From Streptomyces sp. A1136 (GTDB taxonomy: Bacteria > Actinomycetota > Actinomycetes > Streptomycetales > Streptomycetaceae), in contig NZ_SSBJ01000024.1 of NCBI RefSeq assembly GCF_004795055.1, forward strand, positions 1 through 64,000: a stretch of 64,000 nucleotides of DNA. Reading direction: 5' to 3'. Made by a program: the position numbers and the translations under genes. Below are positions 1-9,014 of the stretch, in pieces. The notes below the pieces were generated by a model. It did no database searches. It worked only from the letters and a program-made list of their open reading frames with translations, and was not told the origin of the DNA. How positions within the stretch are numbered: position 1 is the first letter of the stretch; every line of letters starts with the position of its first letter.

Positions 1-13
1 CGGTGTCGTTCCG

Positions 14-175
14 TTACCAGCGATACCAACGGCCACTGCCACCCTTCGGACGGGCGACGAAACCGATCAGCCACAGCACCAGAACGACGATGGCGACCCA
101 CCAGAGGATCTTCACCGCGAAACCGGCACCGAACAGGATCAGGGCGAGCAGAAGAACAAGAAGCAGGGGAACCAT
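14..175 (-). CDS. Small hydrophobic membrane protein, copy 1 (53 aa)
   Basis: This 53-residue protein starts at an ATG preceded by GGAGG nine bases upstream. Residues 3-42 are almost entirely Leu/Val/Ile/Ala/Trp, enough for one or two membrane helices, and the last dozen residues are a basic Gly-rich tail ending GRWYRW. Streptomycetes carry many such proteins annotated only as hydrophobic protein; no biochemical role is established that I can name. A second copy at 40313-40474 differs by one residue (Val30 to Ala), and the 5' untranslated region is duplicated too. It is too short for ordinary gene-length cut-offs but clearly coding: most differences between the copies are silent codon changes. 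Confidence 0.8.
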   Translation of the reverse strand: MVPLLLVLLLALILFGAGFAVKILWWVAIVVLVLWLIGFVARPKGGSGRWYRW

Positions 176-250
176 AGTTATCAACCTCCGAACCGCCTAC
201 TGCCCGACTACCCTCCGACCATGCGTTCGATCTTTAAGTGTTTCTTATCC
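14..250 (-). repeat. 237-bp direct repeat, copy 1
   Basis: The block holds the tiny hydrophobic gene plus about 75 bp upstream of its start. The same block recurs without indels at 40313-40549 in the same orientation; I count about 15 mismatches by eye (roughly 94 percent identity). The first 50 bases upstream of the start codon match almost perfectly, so the leader was copied with the gene. Similarity ends abruptly at the TTTCTTATCC-like border. Confidence 0.85.
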
Positions 251-330
251 GCGAGGGTGGGCAAGAGAAGCCGTCGCGTTCAGGGGTCGACGTACTGACG
301 TACTCGATTTCGTCCTCATCCCGGCGGCAC

Positions 331-1830
331 TTACGTAATCAAGCCGATCACGGCGGTGACGAGGTTTGCGATCGGGGCTCCGACGTCGCCGACGAAGTCG
401 ACCGCCTTCTGAAGCGAGTCGCCGAAGACCTGGAGCACATTCCTGCGCGGTGTGCCGGACAGTGCTTCGTCCTGGAAGGCGGTGAGGTCCCTGCTCACCT
501 GTTCGGCCTCCTCGGAGGGCAGCTTGCTCGCTGTCAGTGCTACGGCTTCCGTGAGCTGCTTCAGCAAGGCTTTGGCTTCGTCGGGCAGGTTCGAGCCGTC
601 GATCCGGTTGAAACTGTTCGTCACCACGTTTCCGCTGCCGATGACGCCGTGGATGTTTCCGCCTGCTCGTGTGTGGAACTCGTTCACGGTCCCGCCTTTC
701 CCCGCCACCACGATCCGGTCCGCGATGTAGACCGGCTGCGACCCGCCGTCTGGGGTGGTGTTGCTGTCCAAAAGGGCCTGTCCGCGGGTGACGTTGTCGA
801 TTTGGGCCACGTCCCGCGCCCTGTTCGTGGTCAGCATGTGTGTCATGGTCCGCCATTCGTCCGCGGCCACGAGTTGCTCCGCCTCGTATGCGGCAGCCAG
901 GATCGGATCCTGGTCGAATCCGTACTTCCGCGGGCTCGTCAGCAGGTCAAGTCCCCGATTGAGGAAACGCGACACCGCCTCGGTGTTCCTGCCGTCCTTC
1001 GCTTGTCTCATGAGAAAGCGGAGTACGAGTCGCACACACTCGTACTCGGTGTGGAGGCGGAGCAGATGGACCCGGAGCCGCCGCAGGGCGTCCCTGTCCG
1101 GATTCGGGCCCGTCCGTTCGATCAGCCAGACCCCGACCAGTGTTCCGCGGTAGCTCGCACGGCAGTGCGCCAGGCATACCCCGATGTCCTGCCGTAGGTC
1201 CACGACCTTGGCGTCCGGCGGCCGCTGCGCCTCCTTGGACGTGTAGTCGGCCAGTAGCAGCGGCCGGCCGGGGTGGAGCCAGGAACGGTCGGCGGAGGGC
1301 GTGGAGGTCGGGAGTCTGGTGGTCGCCCGCAGGATGTGCGCCGTGAGCGGCGCTCCAGCCTGTCCGAGATGGCAGTTGTTGCGACGGTCGCCATCGCCGC
1401 TGGACGTAACGGCGATGGGCAGGTCGAGCCAGTTGATCAGGAGTGCGACGAGGTCCTGGCCGGGAAATCTCGCCCGCCCCCGCCTGCCTGACCTGCCGCC
1501 CGCGACGGCCAGCTCGAACCGGATACCGACAAACCCGTCCGTGATCAGCCTCCTGTAGGCGCACGCGAAACCGGATGTGCGCTCGTCCCCGGACAGGAGG
1601 GGGAACTCCGAGAAACTCGGCGGGAAGCGGAACACGCTCGTGGCGTCGCAGAAGACACCCTCACCAAGCCAGGGGACCAATCCACCCTGCTTCCGGTGGC
1701 GCACCGGCCCGGTCGATCTGACGAATTCGCCCGACTGCGCCAGTGGCCAGCACGGAACATCGAGTCGGCGAGTCTCCCGGGCGAGGAGAGGACGCAGGTC
1801 GGCGATCGGGAATTGTGTTACCAGGAACAC
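331..1830 (-). CDS. Uncharacterised protein, possible conflict-system effector (499 aa)
   Basis: I do not recognise a named family. The start is a GTG preceded by GAGGTG about seven bases upstream. The N-terminal 190 residues look like a compact globular domain, residues about 215-330 are helical with many charged residues, and the C-terminus is distinctive. From residue 392 there is a short Gly/Asn-rich beta segment (IHGVIGSGN), then a helical stretch of about 65 residues, then a hydrophobic tail (GAPIANLVTAVIGLI) running to the end. A GSGN beta element followed by helices and a terminal hydrophobic helix is an arrangement I associate with actinobacterial conflict/immunity proteins; that is inference. 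It lies 66 bp downstream of a divergent tRNA on the same strand, with no partner gene, which fits a small inserted element. Confidence 0.6.
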   Translation of the reverse strand: MFLVTQFPIADLRPLLARETRRLDVPCWPLAQSGEFVRSTGPVRHRKQGGLVPWLGEGVFCDATSVFRFPPSFSEFPLLSGDERTSGFACAYRRLITDGFVGIRFELAVAGGRSGRRGRARFPGQDLVALLINWLDLPIAVTSSGDGDRRNNCHLGQAGAPLTAHILRATTRLPTSTPSADRSWLHPGRPLLLADYTSKEAQRPPDAKVVDLRQDIGVCLAHCRASYRGTLVGVWLIERTGPNPDRDALRRLRVHLLRLHTEYECVRLVLRFLMRQAKDGRNTEAVSRFLNRGLDLLTSPRKYGFDQDPILAAAYEAEQLVAADEWRTMTHMLTTNRARDVAQIDNVTRGQALLDSNTTPDGGSQPVYIADRIVVAGKGGTVNEFHTRAGGNIHGVIGSGNVVTNSFNRIDGSNLPDEAKALLKQLTEAVALTASKLPSEEAEQVSRDLTAFQDEALSGTPRRNVLQVFGDSLQKAVDFVGDVGAPIANLVTAVIGLIT

Positions 1831-1896
1831 CCGCGATCACCTCGTGAAGGCCGCTGGGCTTCCCTCGTTGCCGAACGCGGAAGGAAGCCCGCCGAC

Positions 1897-1969
1897 GGCG
1901 TCCTATCGGATTTGAACCGATAACCTCCGCGTCCACAGCACGGGGCTCTGTCTTTTGAGCTAAGGATAC
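1897..1969 (-). tRNA. Divergent tRNA-His (GTG anticodon), possibly degenerate
   Basis: A full cloverleaf can be drawn on the minus strand. The acceptor stem has one A-C mismatch at the third pair and a G-U at the second. The D stem is GCTC/GAGC and the anticodon stem CCGTG/CGCGG. The anticodon loop is CTGTGGA, giving anticodon GTG (1934-1936), and the T arm ATCGG-TTCAAAT-CCGAT is canonical. The discriminator base is C, as expected for histidine. The D loop (AAAAGACA) lacks the conserved GG that docks on the T loop, and the gene is more AT-rich than its surroundings. It could be a second, atypical tRNA-His, a decayed tRNA, or an integration site remnant. No CCA is encoded. Confidence 0.6.
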
Positions 1970-2222
1970 TTTCGGCCGGAGAGCGTAACCCTGCCGAGGT
2001 TGACAACCAGGGGAAGGGTTCCGATTTCTCCCATGAAACAACCGTAGCTCCCCGGCGGAGCCCCCGGCGACCTCACGGCCTTGTCAGTGCTTCCGGTCCC
2101 TCGCCCGTGCTCCCGCGCGAGCGAGGACCTCGAACGGTTCCCTGTCGCCTGGATGGCGGCGGTCGATCGGCGCAGGATGGGAGAGGGGCTCCCGCCTGCA
2201 GCTTTGCCCCGGAGGTGGCGCG

Positions 2223-3569
2223 ATGAACCGCGCGGAGGTTGTGGTACGGCGCGTCGACGGGTTCCAGCAGCGCCACGCGATCGCGGGATTGCCGTTCGCC
2301 GTCATGCAGAAGTTCGGCAATGACCAGGCGGGAGGCAAGGCCACGTTGATCGCCTGGTACGGGATGTTCGCGCTCTTCCCGCTGCTGCTGCTGTTCTCGA
2401 CGATCCTCGGTTTCGTGGCCGGCGGGCATCCAGCCCTGGAGCATCGGCTGGTGAACTCGGCGCTGGCCAACTTCCCTGTTCTCGGCAGCCAGTTGCGCAG
2501 TTCCGCGCACCCGCTGCGAGGCAGCGGCATGGCGCTGGCACTCGGTGTGCTCGGCGCGATCTACGGCACCCTGGGGCTCGGTCAGGCATCCCTGAACGCG
2601 ATGAACACCATATGGAACGTTCCCTTCAAGCATTGGCCGGGGTACGTCAGCCGGCAGCTGCGGGGGTTCACGGTCCTGGCACTGCTGGGGTTGGCGATCT
2701 TGATGTCCACAACCCTGGCCGGCCTCGGCTCGGGGCTCGGGGTGCTGGCCGGCCCATGGACCTTGGCGGTGGCGGCGGTGGTCAACTTCGGGGTCTTCCT
2801 CGCCGCTTTCACCATGCTGACCGCGGCCACGGTGCGCGTACGCGACGTCCTGGTGGGCGCGGCGCTTGCCACCGCCTTCTGGCAGGCGCTACAGGCCGCC
2901 GGCACCTTCTACGTCCGTCATGCCATCGCCCATGCCACCGACGTGTACGGCTTCTTCGCGATCGTGATCGGGCTGCTGTCCTGGTTGTACATCGGGGCCA
3001 GGCTGACGTTGCTCGCGGCGGAGATCAACGTGGTCCTGCGCTACCGATTGTGGCCGCGCTCGATGACCCAGCCCCCGTTCACGGCCCAGGACAAAGCCGC
3101 GTTCGTGCTGCTGGCGAAGATGGAGGAACGCCGACCGGAGATGACGGTGGGCGTGTGGTTCAGCGCCGAGGCGGACCGGCAGCCGCTGACCGATCCGCCG
3201 CCATCGGACTCGGCGTACGCTCACGGCCCGACTCCCGTCGCTTCCGGCTCCGACGGGCCGCATGAGCACCGGTCCGCCGCCGACCTGGCACTGGCCCGCG
3301 AACTCTTGCGGAACGCGACGCGACGCCTGGCAGCCGACGCGTGCAGGTTGGCCACGGCTCCGGCGGCGGCACGTGAGAAAGGGATGGCGAGCCGGATCGC
3401 CGACCTGCGCAAGGCCGCACAAGCCGCCGCCCGCGCCGGCGTCCCCGCCGCGTTGATCACCGCGGACAGCGGGTTGGACGCCGCGACCATCCTGGAGTGG
3501 ACCGCCGTACACCGACGGGGCGGCCACCCCCGGCCTTCGCCGGAAGCACCTCACTCCAAGACCCGATGA
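2223..3569 (+). CDS. YihY/BrkB family inner-membrane protein
   Basis: This 448-residue protein begins at ATG with GGAGGT eight bases upstream. The first 290 residues carry about six membrane helices with family hallmarks: an early aromatic segment (LIAWYGMFALFPLLLLFST), a central stretch ending in NTIWNVP, and the late motif YGFFAIVIGLLSWLYIGA followed by an acidic position (AAEINVVLR). This matches the YihY/BrkB family, once misnamed RNase BN, whose transport role is poorly defined. Residues 300-448 form a soluble Ala/Arg-rich tail that is longer than usual. The gene stands alone, facing away from the conflict-type gene and tRNA. Confidence 0.85.
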   Translation: MNRAEVVVRRVDGFQQRHAIAGLPFAVMQKFGNDQAGGKATLIAWYGMFALFPLLLLFSTILGFVAGGHPALEHRLVNSALANFPVLGSQLRSSAHPLRGSGMALALGVLGAIYGTLGLGQASLNAMNTIWNVPFKHWPGYVSRQLRGFTVLALLGLAILMSTTLAGLGSGLGVLAGPWTLAVAAVVNFGVFLAAFTMLTAATVRVRDVLVGAALATAFWQALQAAGTFYVRHAIAHATDVYGFFAIVIGLLSWLYIGARLTLLAAEINVVLRYRLWPRSMTQPPFTAQDKAAFVLLAKMEERRPEMTVGVWFSAEADRQPLTDPPPSDSAYAHGPTPVASGSDGPHEHRSAADLALARELLRNATRRLAADACRLATAPAAAREKGMASRIADLRKAAQAAARAGVPAALITADSGLDAATILEWTAVHRRGGHPRPSPEAPHSKTR

Positions 3570-3601
3570 CCCCCTCCCGGCGCGGCCGATCAGGCGTCTA
3601 A

Positions 3602-4240
3602 GGTCGCGCCCATGCCGAGGACCACGCCCCGCGCCCTGTCGATGTCGAGGCGCTCTTCCCGGATCTGGCCGCCTTCCGGGGCACGACGACCCGGCTCCAC
3701 CCCCGGCCGGGCAGACCAGACCTGCCGGCAAGCTCGGTGGGCGGGCCCACGCTGTGGCCGGCGGACGAGCCCTGGCCGGTATGCGGGGAGGCTCATGCCC
3801 GTGGGCGGGGTCGGGGCCCGGCCGGCCTCCGCCGCTACCGGCAGGTTCTGGCCTCCGCATGGTCCCGCGAGCAGGCTCCCGGCCCTACGGACGAGGAACG
3901 GGACCTCTTGGTCGAGCTGCATCGGGAGCACCCTATCCCCGGGGCGTCCGAGACCGACCCGCTACCGCTGATCGGCCTCGCGCAGCCGTACCGGCGGGAC
4001 CTGCCCGACCTGCCGGCGGGGCCGGGCGACCGCGACCTGCTCCAAATTTTCTGGTGTCCCTTCGACGCGCACGGCCCCGGCGGGTCCGACGGCTTCGTGC
4101 CCGAGCCCTGTGTGCTGCATCCGGAGCAGGTCGTCACTGCGCCACTCCCACGGCGGTCACCGTGGGCCGCTGGGGTGAGCTCAACGTATTCGCCTGTCCC
4201 GAGCTCGGCCATCCGCACCGTTGGAGCATCCAGTGGCTTG
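3602..4240 (+). pseudogene. Decayed streptomycete conserved hypothetical gene
   Basis: One frame reads DVEALFPDLAAFRGTTTRLH, then SVGGPTLWPADEPWPVC, then LLQIFWCPFDAHGP and VPEPCVLHPEQVV. This resembles a family of roughly 350-residue streptomycete proteins that I know only as hypothetical. The frame has a stop just upstream (3599-3601) and no good start codon. Near 4140 the homologous reading moves to another frame (VTVGRWGELNVFACPELGHP...HRWSIQ) and then ends. The 5' end is therefore missing, there is at least one frameshift, and the middle is probably deleted. I assign no function. Confidence 0.5.
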
Positions 4241-4303
4241 TCGCGCCGTTGGAAGACGAGGCGCGCGCCCAACGGCGCTGTCCACGAGCCCTTGCGGTGG
4301 CCG

Positions 4304-6025
4304 CTACGGCCGTTCGTACGGGGAGGGCACGGGAAAGTAGGCCTCCAGGAAGGCGGTCACCGCGCGGTGTTGGTCGCTGGGTGAGAGTTCGGAGCCGGCG
4401 TCGTCCGCCAGGCAGATGGCGTCGGCCGAGCGCGAGTGGAGCAGGTCCGGCAACTGCCGGATCTGCTCGGACCTGTCGGTGGCGATGAAGGCGTGCGACA
4501 GGTCGCCCTCGACGGCCCGGCCCTCGGCGAGGGCCAAGTGGGCCGCGAGGGTGACCGGGGCGACGTCGGCGGCGCTGCGGAACACCGAGCGGGCGACGGA
4601 TTCGAGGAGGTCGGGCAGACGCGCCTCGACGGCGGCGTACAGACTTCGACTGAGCGGGTAGGGGGCGTGCGCCAGGATGTAGGGGTAGGTACGGCCCGCG
4701 GCGCGCTCGACGGCCTGTCGGGTGGCCTTCTGCGAGGCGGTGAAGACGTCGTCCTGGTCGTCGGTGTCCGGGTGCGCCGGGGGTACGGCCCGCTGGTCGT
4801 GGAAGACCTTCGGCAGTCCGGACGCGAGGAAGTAGTCCTGGGGCTGTTGCTCGCGCCCCAGGAAGATGTCGTCGTTGAAGTAGAGGAAGTGTTCGGCGAG
4901 TCCGGGAACGCGGTGGAGCCGGCTCTCGATGGCGTGGGAGTTGAACACCGGCAGCCCGGCCGGGTCGGCGAAGAGGTCCTGATGGTCCACAACGGTGATC
5001 TGTGGGTGCTCGGTGGCCAGCCAGTGCGGGACCTGGGCGTCGGTGACGATGAAGATGCGTCGGATCCAGGGGGCGTGGGCGGCGATGGAGCGGAGGCAGT
5101 GGCGGAGCTCGCCGCGATCACGGTACCGGTGCTCGGCCCGGTCGGTCGTGGCCGCGGCCGAGTCGGCGGCGGCCTCGTCGCGGCGGCGACGCCACTGCGG
5201 GTCGGAGGAGTCCACCCAAGTGATCACGGCGTCGATGGGGAAGGTGATGTCGTGGGGGAAGCAGCCCGCCAGCGCGTCGAGGACGGGGTAGCCGCGGTCC
5301 CCGATGCGGCGCGTGACGGAAGCCGTCATGGAGGGCACCCACCAGCCGTACGGTGTCGGGCGAAGTGAGGCGACCCCGCCCGCCCCGGACCCGGAGGGCT
5401 CCCAGAACTCGACGTCACAGCCGTGATCGGCCCCGTATCGGAGGGTTCTGCCGGAGGTGACCACCGGCTGGTGGACGCGCAGACCGGTGACTCTCGGGTG
5501 CTGCCCGTCGTCCGGCGTCGAGGTCGGTGGCCCCTGATCGACCTCGGCGTCCGCAACGGCGCCGAGCAGCGTCTCGGCAAGCACGTCTGCCGGCTCGCCC
5601 GCGAGCCCGAGCAACCGGACGTAGACGAGCTGTCCGGCGAACGCCCCGGCGAGTGCCCGCAGGGCGCGCGGGCGGTCCCCCGGAGAGATCGCCACACGAT
5701 GGACCAGCCCGCCGTCCGGGACCAGACCGTAGGGGACGCGGGCTGCCTCCAGTGCCTCCGCGACCATCCGGAGGTTCGCCTCACGGGCGGCGGAGGGCAG
5801 GAGGTCATCGCGTACACGGGCGAGGCGTCCCCGGTCGCGGACCACTCCCGGCAGGCTCTCCAGCAGTTCCTCCTCACGGGTCCGGTGCCCCGCGGCTCCC
5901 TCTGCCGCGGGAATCCCCTCTGCCAGGGCCGGGGCCGGCTGGGTGGGAATCTTCAGCAGACGCAACGTCGGGGTGACCACTCTGCGGAGTCCGCCGGGGA
6001 GCGGGATGCGAACAGGGCGGTTCAT
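4304..6025 (-). CDS. Stealth family protein (hexose-1-phosphate transferase type)
   Basis: I place the start at the ATG at 6025 (573 residues) because GAGGTGG lies eight bases upstream; the open frame runs further but without such a site. The C-terminal 312 residues hold the conserved regions of Stealth proteins: CR1 with IDAVITWVDSSDPQW (from residue 262), CR2 with the RYRDRGELRHCLRSI...IFIVTD block, CR3 with SHAIESRLH and EHFLYFNDDIFLG (about 363-391), and a short C-terminal region. The family transfers hexose-1-phosphate units in capsule or exopolysaccharide synthesis. The first 250 residues are less typical. No other glycan genes are adjacent. Confidence 0.85.
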   Translation of the reverse strand: MNRPVRIPLPGGLRRVVTPTLRLLKIPTQPAPALAEGIPAAEGAAGHRTREEELLESLPGVVRDRGRLARVRDDLLPSAAREANLRMVAEALEAARVPYGLVPDGGLVHRVAISPGDRPRALRALAGAFAGQLVYVRLLGLAGEPADVLAETLLGAVADAEVDQGPPTSTPDDGQHPRVTGLRVHQPVVTSGRTLRYGADHGCDVEFWEPSGSGAGGVASLRPTPYGWWVPSMTASVTRRIGDRGYPVLDALAGCFPHDITFPIDAVITWVDSSDPQWRRRRDEAAADSAAATTDRAEHRYRDRGELRHCLRSIAAHAPWIRRIFIVTDAQVPHWLATEHPQITVVDHQDLFADPAGLPVFNSHAIESRLHRVPGLAEHFLYFNDDIFLGREQQPQDYFLASGLPKVFHDQRAVPPAHPDTDDQDDVFTASQKATRQAVERAAGRTYPYILAHAPYPLSRSLYAAVEARLPDLLESVARSVFRSAADVAPVTLAAHLALAEGRAVEGDLSHAFIATDRSEQIRQLPDLLHSRSADAICLADDAGSELSPSDQHRAVTAFLEAYFPVPSPYERP

Positions 6026-6373
6026 GGGGACTTCCACCTCACGTGAAGGCTGTACAGCGGCCCGCCGAGTAGAGGGTGGCCGTCTGGCCGGGCATGGAGC
6101 GGGGTGACAGATGTGGTCCAACCTTCCACTACCGTTCACGTTCGGCACAAGGGTCTCGGGTGGCCGTGACGTCACACCGCGGAGCGCCGGCGACGACCGG
6201 CGGGCTAGGCCCCCGTACCGTCCCCCGCACCCGATCGCTGCCCCGGCAAAGGCCGGCGGGGGCAGGGGCCACCGGCCTTGGGACACTGCTCTGAAAATGG
6301 GTAAATCCCTGATGAAAGGATTCATCACCATTCGGGGGCTTCGGTCGGCGCCCGGGAGTCAGGAGGGGCTCCA

Positions 6374-6802
6374 TTGGACCCGTGGTTGATCTGGTTGATC
6401 GCCGCTGCGGTACTGGCTGTGGCGGAGGTCTTCAGTTTGACCGCGGCACTGGGGCTGTTGGCGGGAGCCGCGGCCCTCACCGCCGCCTGCGCCGCGCTCG
6501 GGCTTGCCGTGCCCCTGCAGTTCGTCGTCTTCACGCTGGTCGCGACGCTGAGCCTGTGGTTCGTGCGTCCTCTCGCCGTGCGCCACCTCCAACCGCCCGG
6601 GGAGCGGTTCGGCGTGGAGGCACTGGTGGGCAGGGCGGCCTACGTCGTCTCGGAGGTGTCCGCACAGGGCGGCCGGGTCCGTATCGGCGGTGAGGAATGG
6701 ACCGCCCGCGCGTACGACGAAACGCTGGTGATCGCGCCGGGAACGACCGTCGACGTCATGGAGATCAGCGGCAGCACCGCGCTCGTCTATCCCCGGGAGT
6801 GA
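6374..6802 (+). CDS. NfeD-like membrane protein
   Basis: This 142-residue protein starts at TTG, chosen because AGGAGG sits seven bases upstream and the first residues (MDPWLIWLIAAAVLAVAE) fit the family. Two to three membrane helices span residues 3-65. A small beta-barrel (OB-fold) follows from about 78 to the end, with a GRAAYVVSEVS...GRVRIGGEEWTARA pattern typical of NfeD C-termini. It ends two bases before the next gene, which encodes its usual SPFH partner. NfeD proteins are thought to organise membranes or assist SPFH proteins. Confidence 0.85.
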   Translation: MDPWLIWLIAAAVLAVAEVFSLTAALGLLAGAAALTAACAALGLAVPLQFVVFTLVATLSLWFVRPLAVRHLQPPGERFGVEALVGRAAYVVSEVSAQGGRVRIGGEEWTARAYDETLVIAPGTTVDVMEISGSTALVYPRE

Positions 6803-6804
6803 CC

Positions 6805-7830
6805 ATGGAAACATCGGCGGCCCTCATCCTCGGCCTGCTCGCCGCGCTCCTCGCCGTCTTCACCGTCCTGCGGGCGGTGCGCATCGTGCCTCAGGCCCGT
6901 GCCCGCAACGTCGAACGGCTGGGCCGCTACCACCGCACGTTGACACCGGGCCTCAATGTCGTCATCCCGTACATCGATCGCGTCTATCCCGTGATCGACC
7001 TCCGGGAGCAGGTGGTTTCCTTCAGACCCCAGCCGGTCATCACCGAGGACAACCTGGTCGTCGAGATCGACACCGTCTTGTACTTCCAGGTCACCGACCC
7101 GCGAGCGGCCTCGTACGAGATCGCCAACTTCCTCCAGGCCGTCGAACAGCTCACGGTCACCACTTTGCGCAACGTCGTCGGTTCCATGGACCTGGAGAAG
7201 ACGCTCACCTCGCGGGACACGATCAACAACCAGTTGCGCGGCGTCCTGGACGAGGCGACGGGCAAGTGGGGGCTGCGGGTCAACCGGGTGGAGATCAAAG
7301 CCATCGACCCACCGCAATCGATCAAGGACGCGATGCAGAAGCAGATGCGTGCGGAGCGGGACAAGCGGGCCGCGGTCCTGGCCGCCGAAGGACAGCGCCA
7401 GTCCCAGATACTCACGGCCGAAGGGGACAAGCAGTCCGCGGTGCTGCGGGCGGAAGGCGCGCGCACCGCCGAGATCCTGAGAGCGGAGGGCCAGTCCCGC
7501 GCCATCGACGAGGTCTTCCAGGCCGTCCACCGCAATGATCCCGACCCGAAGCTCCTGGCCTACCAGTACCTTCAGGTCCTCCCCCAACTCGCCCAGGGGC
7601 CGGGCAGCACCTTCTGGGTGATCCCCGGCGAGCTCACCTCCGCACTGGAGAACGTCTCCCGCGCCTTCAACCAGGTACTGCCGAAGTCGCCTGCCACCCG
7701 GGACGTCCCCGCGGCCGAGGACAGGACCACCCAAGCCGCCAGCGACGCGGCGCAGGCGGCGGCAGCCGCGGCCAAGGCGCTCGCCGACGCCGCCGAAGCC
7801 GACACCGCGCCGCAGCAGCCCTTGCAGTAG
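6805..7830 (+). CDS. SPFH/Band 7 domain protein (stomatin/prohibitin-like)
   Basis: This 341-residue protein starts at ATG two bases after the NfeD-like stop, so the two are certainly co-transcribed. It has an N-terminal membrane helix (residues 5-23) and an SPFH domain (about 24-190) with the stomatin signature region LTPGLNVVIPYIDRVYPVID and the TLRNVVGSMDLEKTLTSRD block. A long helical region rich in AEG repeats (about 190-240) follows, as in flotillin/stomatin proteins that form oligomeric membrane cages. The last 60 residues are a low-complexity Ala tail. It likely scaffolds membrane microdomains. Confidence 0.9.
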   Translation: METSAALILGLLAALLAVFTVLRAVRIVPQARARNVERLGRYHRTLTPGLNVVIPYIDRVYPVIDLREQVVSFRPQPVITEDNLVVEIDTVLYFQVTDPRAASYEIANFLQAVEQLTVTTLRNVVGSMDLEKTLTSRDTINNQLRGVLDEATGKWGLRVNRVEIKAIDPPQSIKDAMQKQMRAERDKRAAVLAAEGQRQSQILTAEGDKQSAVLRAEGARTAEILRAEGQSRAIDEVFQAVHRNDPDPKLLAYQYLQVLPQLAQGPGSTFWVIPGELTSALENVSRAFNQVLPKSPATRDVPAAEDRTTQAASDAAQAAAAAAKALADAAEADTAPQQPLQ

Positions 7831-7922
7831 CAGGGGCTGCGGGGCCGGCCGCCGGAGGGTGGTGCGGCGCGTGGTTCAGTGGCGCGGCTCCGATGGCTCG
7901 CGCGTCCGATCCGGCTCGCGCC

Positions 7923-9014
7923 TCAGGACTCCCGTAGGCGGACGGCGAGGGCGGCGATGTCGTCGTCCAGGCGTCCCCTGCTGTAGTGCAACAGGTCGCG
8001 GTGAAGTGCCGTGAGCAGTTCCCGGGGCAGTGTCGCGGGCTGGCGACGCATCCAAGCCGTCAGCGGGAAGAACTCGCCGTCGCGGGCTCGGGCCTCGGCG
8101 ATCCCGTCGGTATAGAGAAGCAGCAGGTCACCCGGGGCGAAGTCGAAGGTGTCGAGGTAGTAGCGATCACCGATCAGCTCGGCGAGGCTGAGCAGTGGCG
8201 ACGGGGTACCGGGATCGAGGACGCGCAGGTTCCTGCGGTGCAGCAGCAGCGGCGGGGGGTGTCCGCAGTTGAGGATGTCGATACGTCCGCCCTCGTGCGG
8301 GATCTCGACGAGAAGGGCGGTGGCGAAGCGCTCCATCGGTCCCTCGGGGGGAAAGGCCGCGTTGTACCGGGTACTGCTGGCGTCCAGCCGGCGTGCGACG
8401 TCGATCAAGTCGGGCTCGCCGTAGGCCGCCTCCCGGAAGGCGTTCACGATCGCCGCGGCCGCCCCCACCGCGGGCAGACCTTTGCCGCGTACGTCACCGA
8501 TGAGCAGCCTGACCCCGTACGGCGTGTCCACCACCTCGTAGAAGTCTCCGCCGATGCGGGCCTCCGCCGCGGCCGCCAGGTACAGCGACTCGATCTCGAC
8601 GTTCCCGAGGCGGCGCGGCATGGGGCTCAGCACCACCTGCTGCGCCGCGTCGGCGACGAGCCTGACCTGGAAGAGGGTGCGCTCCCGCTGGAGCCGGACA
8701 TGGCTTCCGTACGCGGCGGCCACCGTGACGGCGATGATCCCGGCGGCCGTCCACCAGGTTCCCAGGTCGGGGAAGACGAGGCTGAGGCCGATCATCAGGA
8801 AGAGGCAGACCGTCCCGAGCAGGACCGTGGGGAGCACGGGCCACATGGCGGCGGCGAGGGCGGGCGCTGCGGGCAGGAGGCGACTGAAGGCCAGTTCCGG
8901 CGGCGTGGAATATGCCAGGCTCGCGATGACGACGGTCAGGATGACCGGCGACAGCCGCACAAGTCTCCCCTGGCCGCGGCGCCGGCGGAGCAGGGGCCGC
9001 CCGGATTCGATCAC
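7923..9014 (-). CDS. Membrane-anchored PP2C/SpoIIE-type serine phosphatase
   Basis: This 363-residue protein has three predicted membrane helices (about 22-37, 56-80, 88-104), a short linker, and a SpoIIE/RsbU phosphatase domain to the end. The metal-binding motifs are intact: GGDFYE (155-160), DVRGKG (174-179), NCGHPPPLLL, LLLLYTDGI and DDDIAAL near the C-terminus. Such enzymes usually dephosphorylate anti-anti-sigma factors in actinomycete stress or developmental cascades. It has no sensor domain (PAS/GAF) and no adjacent anti-sigma partner, so its target is unknown. It is convergent with the SPFH gene. Confidence 0.9.
   Translation of the reverse strand: MIESGRPLLRRRRGQGRLVRLSPVILTVVIASLAYSTPPELAFSRLLPAAPALAAAMWPVLPTVLLGTVCLFLMIGLSLVFPDLGTWWTAAGIIAVTVAAAYGSHVRLQRERTLFQVRLVADAAQQVVLSPMPRRLGNVEIESLYLAAAAEARIGGDFYEVVDTPYGVRLLIGDVRGKGLPAVGAAAAIVNAFREAAYGEPDLIDVARRLDASSTRYNAAFPPEGPMERFATALLVEIPHEGGRIDILNCGHPPPLLLHRRNLRVLDPGTPSPLLSLAELIGDRYYLDTFDFAPGDLLLLYTDGIAEARARDGEFFPLTAWMRRQPATLPRELLTALHRDLLHYSRGRLDDDIAALAVRLRES

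Noticed and set aside
176..250. GGGTAG in the conserved leader of the tiny hydrophobic gene as a SigB-type -10.
   Set aside because: No matching GTTT -35 lies at 14-16 bp, so I did not annotate a SigB promoter.
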